A stretch of 64,000 nucleotides of DNA, taken from Labilibaculum filiforme (GTDB taxonomy: Bacteria > Bacteroidota > Bacteroidia > Bacteroidales > Marinifilaceae). Both the position numbers and the translations under genes were made by a program. This document shows positions 63,999-64,000 of the stretch, one piece after another. The notes under the pieces were generated by a model. That model did not search any database, had not been told where the DNA came from, and worked only from the letters and a program-made list of their open reading frames with translations. Where the stretch lies: assembly GCF_002843315.1 (NCBI RefSeq), contig NZ_MVDD01000011.1, forward strand, positions 59,771-123,770. The letters run 5' to 3'. Position 1 is the stretch's first letter. The number at the start of each line of letters is the position of its first letter.

Positions 63999-64000
63999 CT

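Overview
The window is AT-rich and looks like chromosome from a polysaccharide-degrading member of the Bacteroidota, probably a marine or estuarine Marinilabiliales-type bacterium (inference). The evidence is C-terminal type IX secretion (T9SS) sorting domains on secreted enzymes, TAnnTTTG-type -7 promoter elements, weak Shine-Dalgarno sequences, CreD/GAF/patatin-Omp85 families common in this phylum, and enzymes for algal (sulfated fucan, agar/porphyran-like) and plant polysaccharides. No SusC/SusD pair, tRNA or rRNA gene was seen.

Layout. 0-4 kb: partial lipocalin-like gene, GH29 alpha-L-fucosidase and an S1 sulfatase. 4.2-6.6 kb: creD and a winged-helix regulator/membrane protein pair sharing a palindromic operator, TACTTTG-N5-CAAAGTA. 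6.7-9.1 kb: three-gene operon (ABC-type ATPase, HypB/UreG-like GTPase, Cys-rich 4Fe-4S protein) that looks like an uncharacterised metallocofactor system. 9.2-10.8 kb: NarL-type two-component pair. 11.6-19.5 kb: cellulose cluster GH9-CBM3c, GH48, GH5, all ending in the same unrecognised ~75-residue module plus a T9SS tail. 19.7-22.3 kb: small YCII-like protein, SRAP/YedK, FucI-like protein. 22.4-27.6 kb: Cys-cluster PAS protein, YeiH-type transporter, T9SS GH16 agarase followed by a (GTT)n tract, CysB-like LysR regulator, ICMT/NnrU-like protein. 27.7-33.8 kb: CzcA-type RND pump fused to its TolC-like channel, adaptor, DsrE lipoprotein. 34.1-39.9 kb: GAF protein, patatin-Omp85, outer-membrane beta-barrel.

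40-42.7 kb: lysA and lysC behind a possible Lys-rich leader peptide and attenuator. 42.8-46.5 kb: MIF-like, ArsC/Spx-like, LysR, DJ-1/Hsp31-like and YqhD-like genes (aldehyde stress). 46.6-51.1 kb: orphan hybrid sensor kinase and an OmpR-type kinase/regulator pair. 51.1-56.4 kb: tandem and dispersed repeats around a small secreted protein, two catalytic-domain-free jelly-roll proteins and a GH16 lipoprotein. 56.4-60.2 kb: AsmA-like protein and lipoprotein with triplicated leader DNA. 60.2-64 kb: accessory end with palindromes, a nuclease-like/SEC-C gene between inverted repeats and an attC-like hairpin, then an IS91-family transposase running off the window.

Functionally the polysaccharide enzymes are scattered in several small loci rather than one Sus-type locus. 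The cellulase block has a Clostridia-like domain repertoire (GH48, GH9-CBM3c) with Bacteroidota secretion tails, which suggests acquisition followed by tail grafting. The strongest candidates for something undescribed are the shared cellulase module, the ATPase/GTPase/Fe-S operon, the lysC leader and the 60-63 kb cassette.
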